Shown here: piece by piece, positions 62,931 through 64,000 of the stretch
Layout: every line of letters starts with the position of its first letter
How positions within the stretch are numbered: the first letter of the stretch is position 1
Source of the DNA: Margaritifera margaritifera
Lineage: Eukaryota > Mollusca > Bivalvia > Unionida > Margaritiferidae
Reading direction: 5' to 3'
DNA: 64,000 bases
NCBI GenBank assembly: GCA_029931535.1
Contig: JAQPZY010001266.1
Location: forward strand, 1,388,001-1,452,000
Made by a program: the position numbers and the translations under genes
Notes under the pieces: generated by a model
The model's database searches: none
What the model was told of the DNA's origin: nothing
What the model saw: the letters and a program-made list of their open reading frames with translations, nothing else

Positions 62931-62962
62931 TATTATTATTACTATTATTATTATTATTATTA
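62931..62962. repeat. (TTA)n microsatellite
   Basis: About ten TTA units with one act interruption. Confidence 0.95.
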
Positions 62963-64000
62963 AATTGTTCTGACACTACGTAATCGCTTCACCTTTGTTA
63001 GTGTTGGTGAATCAGCCCATGACTCGAAACGGTAAAACACTAATATGTACTAGTTAAGACTGATAAAGGGACCAATATTAAAATCATGCAGTAGCAGATG
63101 TTCTGATCATCAGCACATAATAAATTGATGCCACATTTGACTGCCTGGTCCATAGAACTGATAATGATCGAGATAATGGTAATGTACTTCAATTAAGGAG
63201 AAATATAGAACACTTGCACAAATAGTTGAAGTGATTAGGACACCAGAACCAAAAGTGTGATTTTTTTTTACTAAAGAATCAATTTCATTTGTTAACCTCT
63301 AGTATAACCTAGAAATTGTGTTTCTCTCACTTGATAAGTTGTGTAAGTTTTTTCTCCATAAGATGATGTAATGAGACTTAGCTGCTCTGATTTGAAAGTA
63401 ATTGGTAAGCTTCTTGGGTGCGGAAAACAAGATGTCAACGCTGGTACAGGCATAGCAAAAAAATAGCAATATTGCCGGAAATGCTTCAAGAAGCATCGGT
63501 CTTGAGATGAAGATAAATGTTTGCGGCACTTAATGTATGTCCATATATATCATATAAAATTGTATTGAAATATGATCCAATTGTAAGGCATGTTCGAATG
63601 AAAACTCCTCTTGAAATTGCTAAAAAGGAAAAGGAAAAATCATAATAATTAGTCCCGAACAAAATATTTCAAAGAACAAGGTTCAATTTTGGCCCCCAAA
63701 TTAGTGATAAACTAAAGCGCTTGCAGGATTATTTGTGATGGTCATGCGATAACCACTCTGTATTAACTGCAACATATGTACACATGATATAACGACATAG
63801 TGTTAAATTAACCGTTAATTTGATTCCTAAAAAGGCCTGTGTTCAATCAAAAACTGCCCGATTTCAACATGTTTGAAGTCCTCGAACACTAGCAGCCTAT
63901 TCGAAAACACGTTTGATTTTTTTGACAGAAGACACCTTTTGTAACCATCTAACACATGTGGAAACTGTATGCATATTCTCATTTGCGCTTGTCACTAACG

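Larger units (their letters stand above)
56290..64000. other. Non-coding apart from the listed repeats
   Basis: Short chance ORFs only. A poly-G run lies at about 61674-61690. Confidence 0.45.

Overview
The window is nuclear DNA from an animal. It is AT-rich, dominated by repeats and sparse in genes. Long (TA)n, (CATA)n, (GA)n and (TAA)n tracts, minisatellites, degenerate non-LTR retrotransposons and an intron-bearing immunoglobulin-type gene exclude a bacterium or a free virus. The repeat style and the mix of a Polinton/adintovirus-like capsid fossil with Jockey-type and L1/Tx1-type LINEs suggest a marine invertebrate. A mollusc is my best guess, but no single marker gene proves it.

Layout. 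1-3.3 kb: non-coding, with a cryptic (NAC)n tract and a short perfect palindrome. 3.3-5.4 kb: a GC-richer, coding-like but broken segment that I cannot identify. 7.56-8.58 kb: a 48-bp minisatellite with a duplicated 14-unit block. 10.56-10.93 kb: a (GTN)n tract. 11.69-23.99 kb: a transposon graveyard. Inside it are a Jockey-type LINE fragment (copy A: tandem 5' monomers plus ORF1 remnants), a Polinton/adintovirus-like fossil (capsid pseudogene, adenain-like protease remnant and a coiled-coil ORF behind a TATA box), an APE-endonuclease/RT LINE fragment, and a second Jockey-type LINE (copy B) abutting or nested in it.

27.96-35.02 kb holds the only gene I regard as real. It is a three-exon gene for a 224-residue type I membrane protein with a signal peptide, one Ig-like domain, a transmembrane helix and a short tail. 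Both introns are phase 1 and all splice sites are GT/AG. Its second intron carries a (CT)n tract beside the donor, a (TA)n tract and a 1.8-kb 39/69-bp minisatellite. A 59-bp minisatellite lies just past its stop codon.

36-64 kb is mostly AT-rich non-coding DNA. It contains a tRNA-like SINE with a (TAA)n tail (38.6 kb), an AT-rich coding-like but broken stretch (43.7-45.7 kb), an L1/Tx1-like LINE fossil (53.9-55.6 kb), several local duplications and a three-copy dispersed repeat family (57.4, 59.1 and 61.9 kb). I see no convincing tRNA or rRNA gene, no CRISPR array and no operon. The retroelement and virus-like relics all carry stops and frameshifts. The exception is the coiled-coil ORF at 16.4 kb, which has a single in-frame stop.
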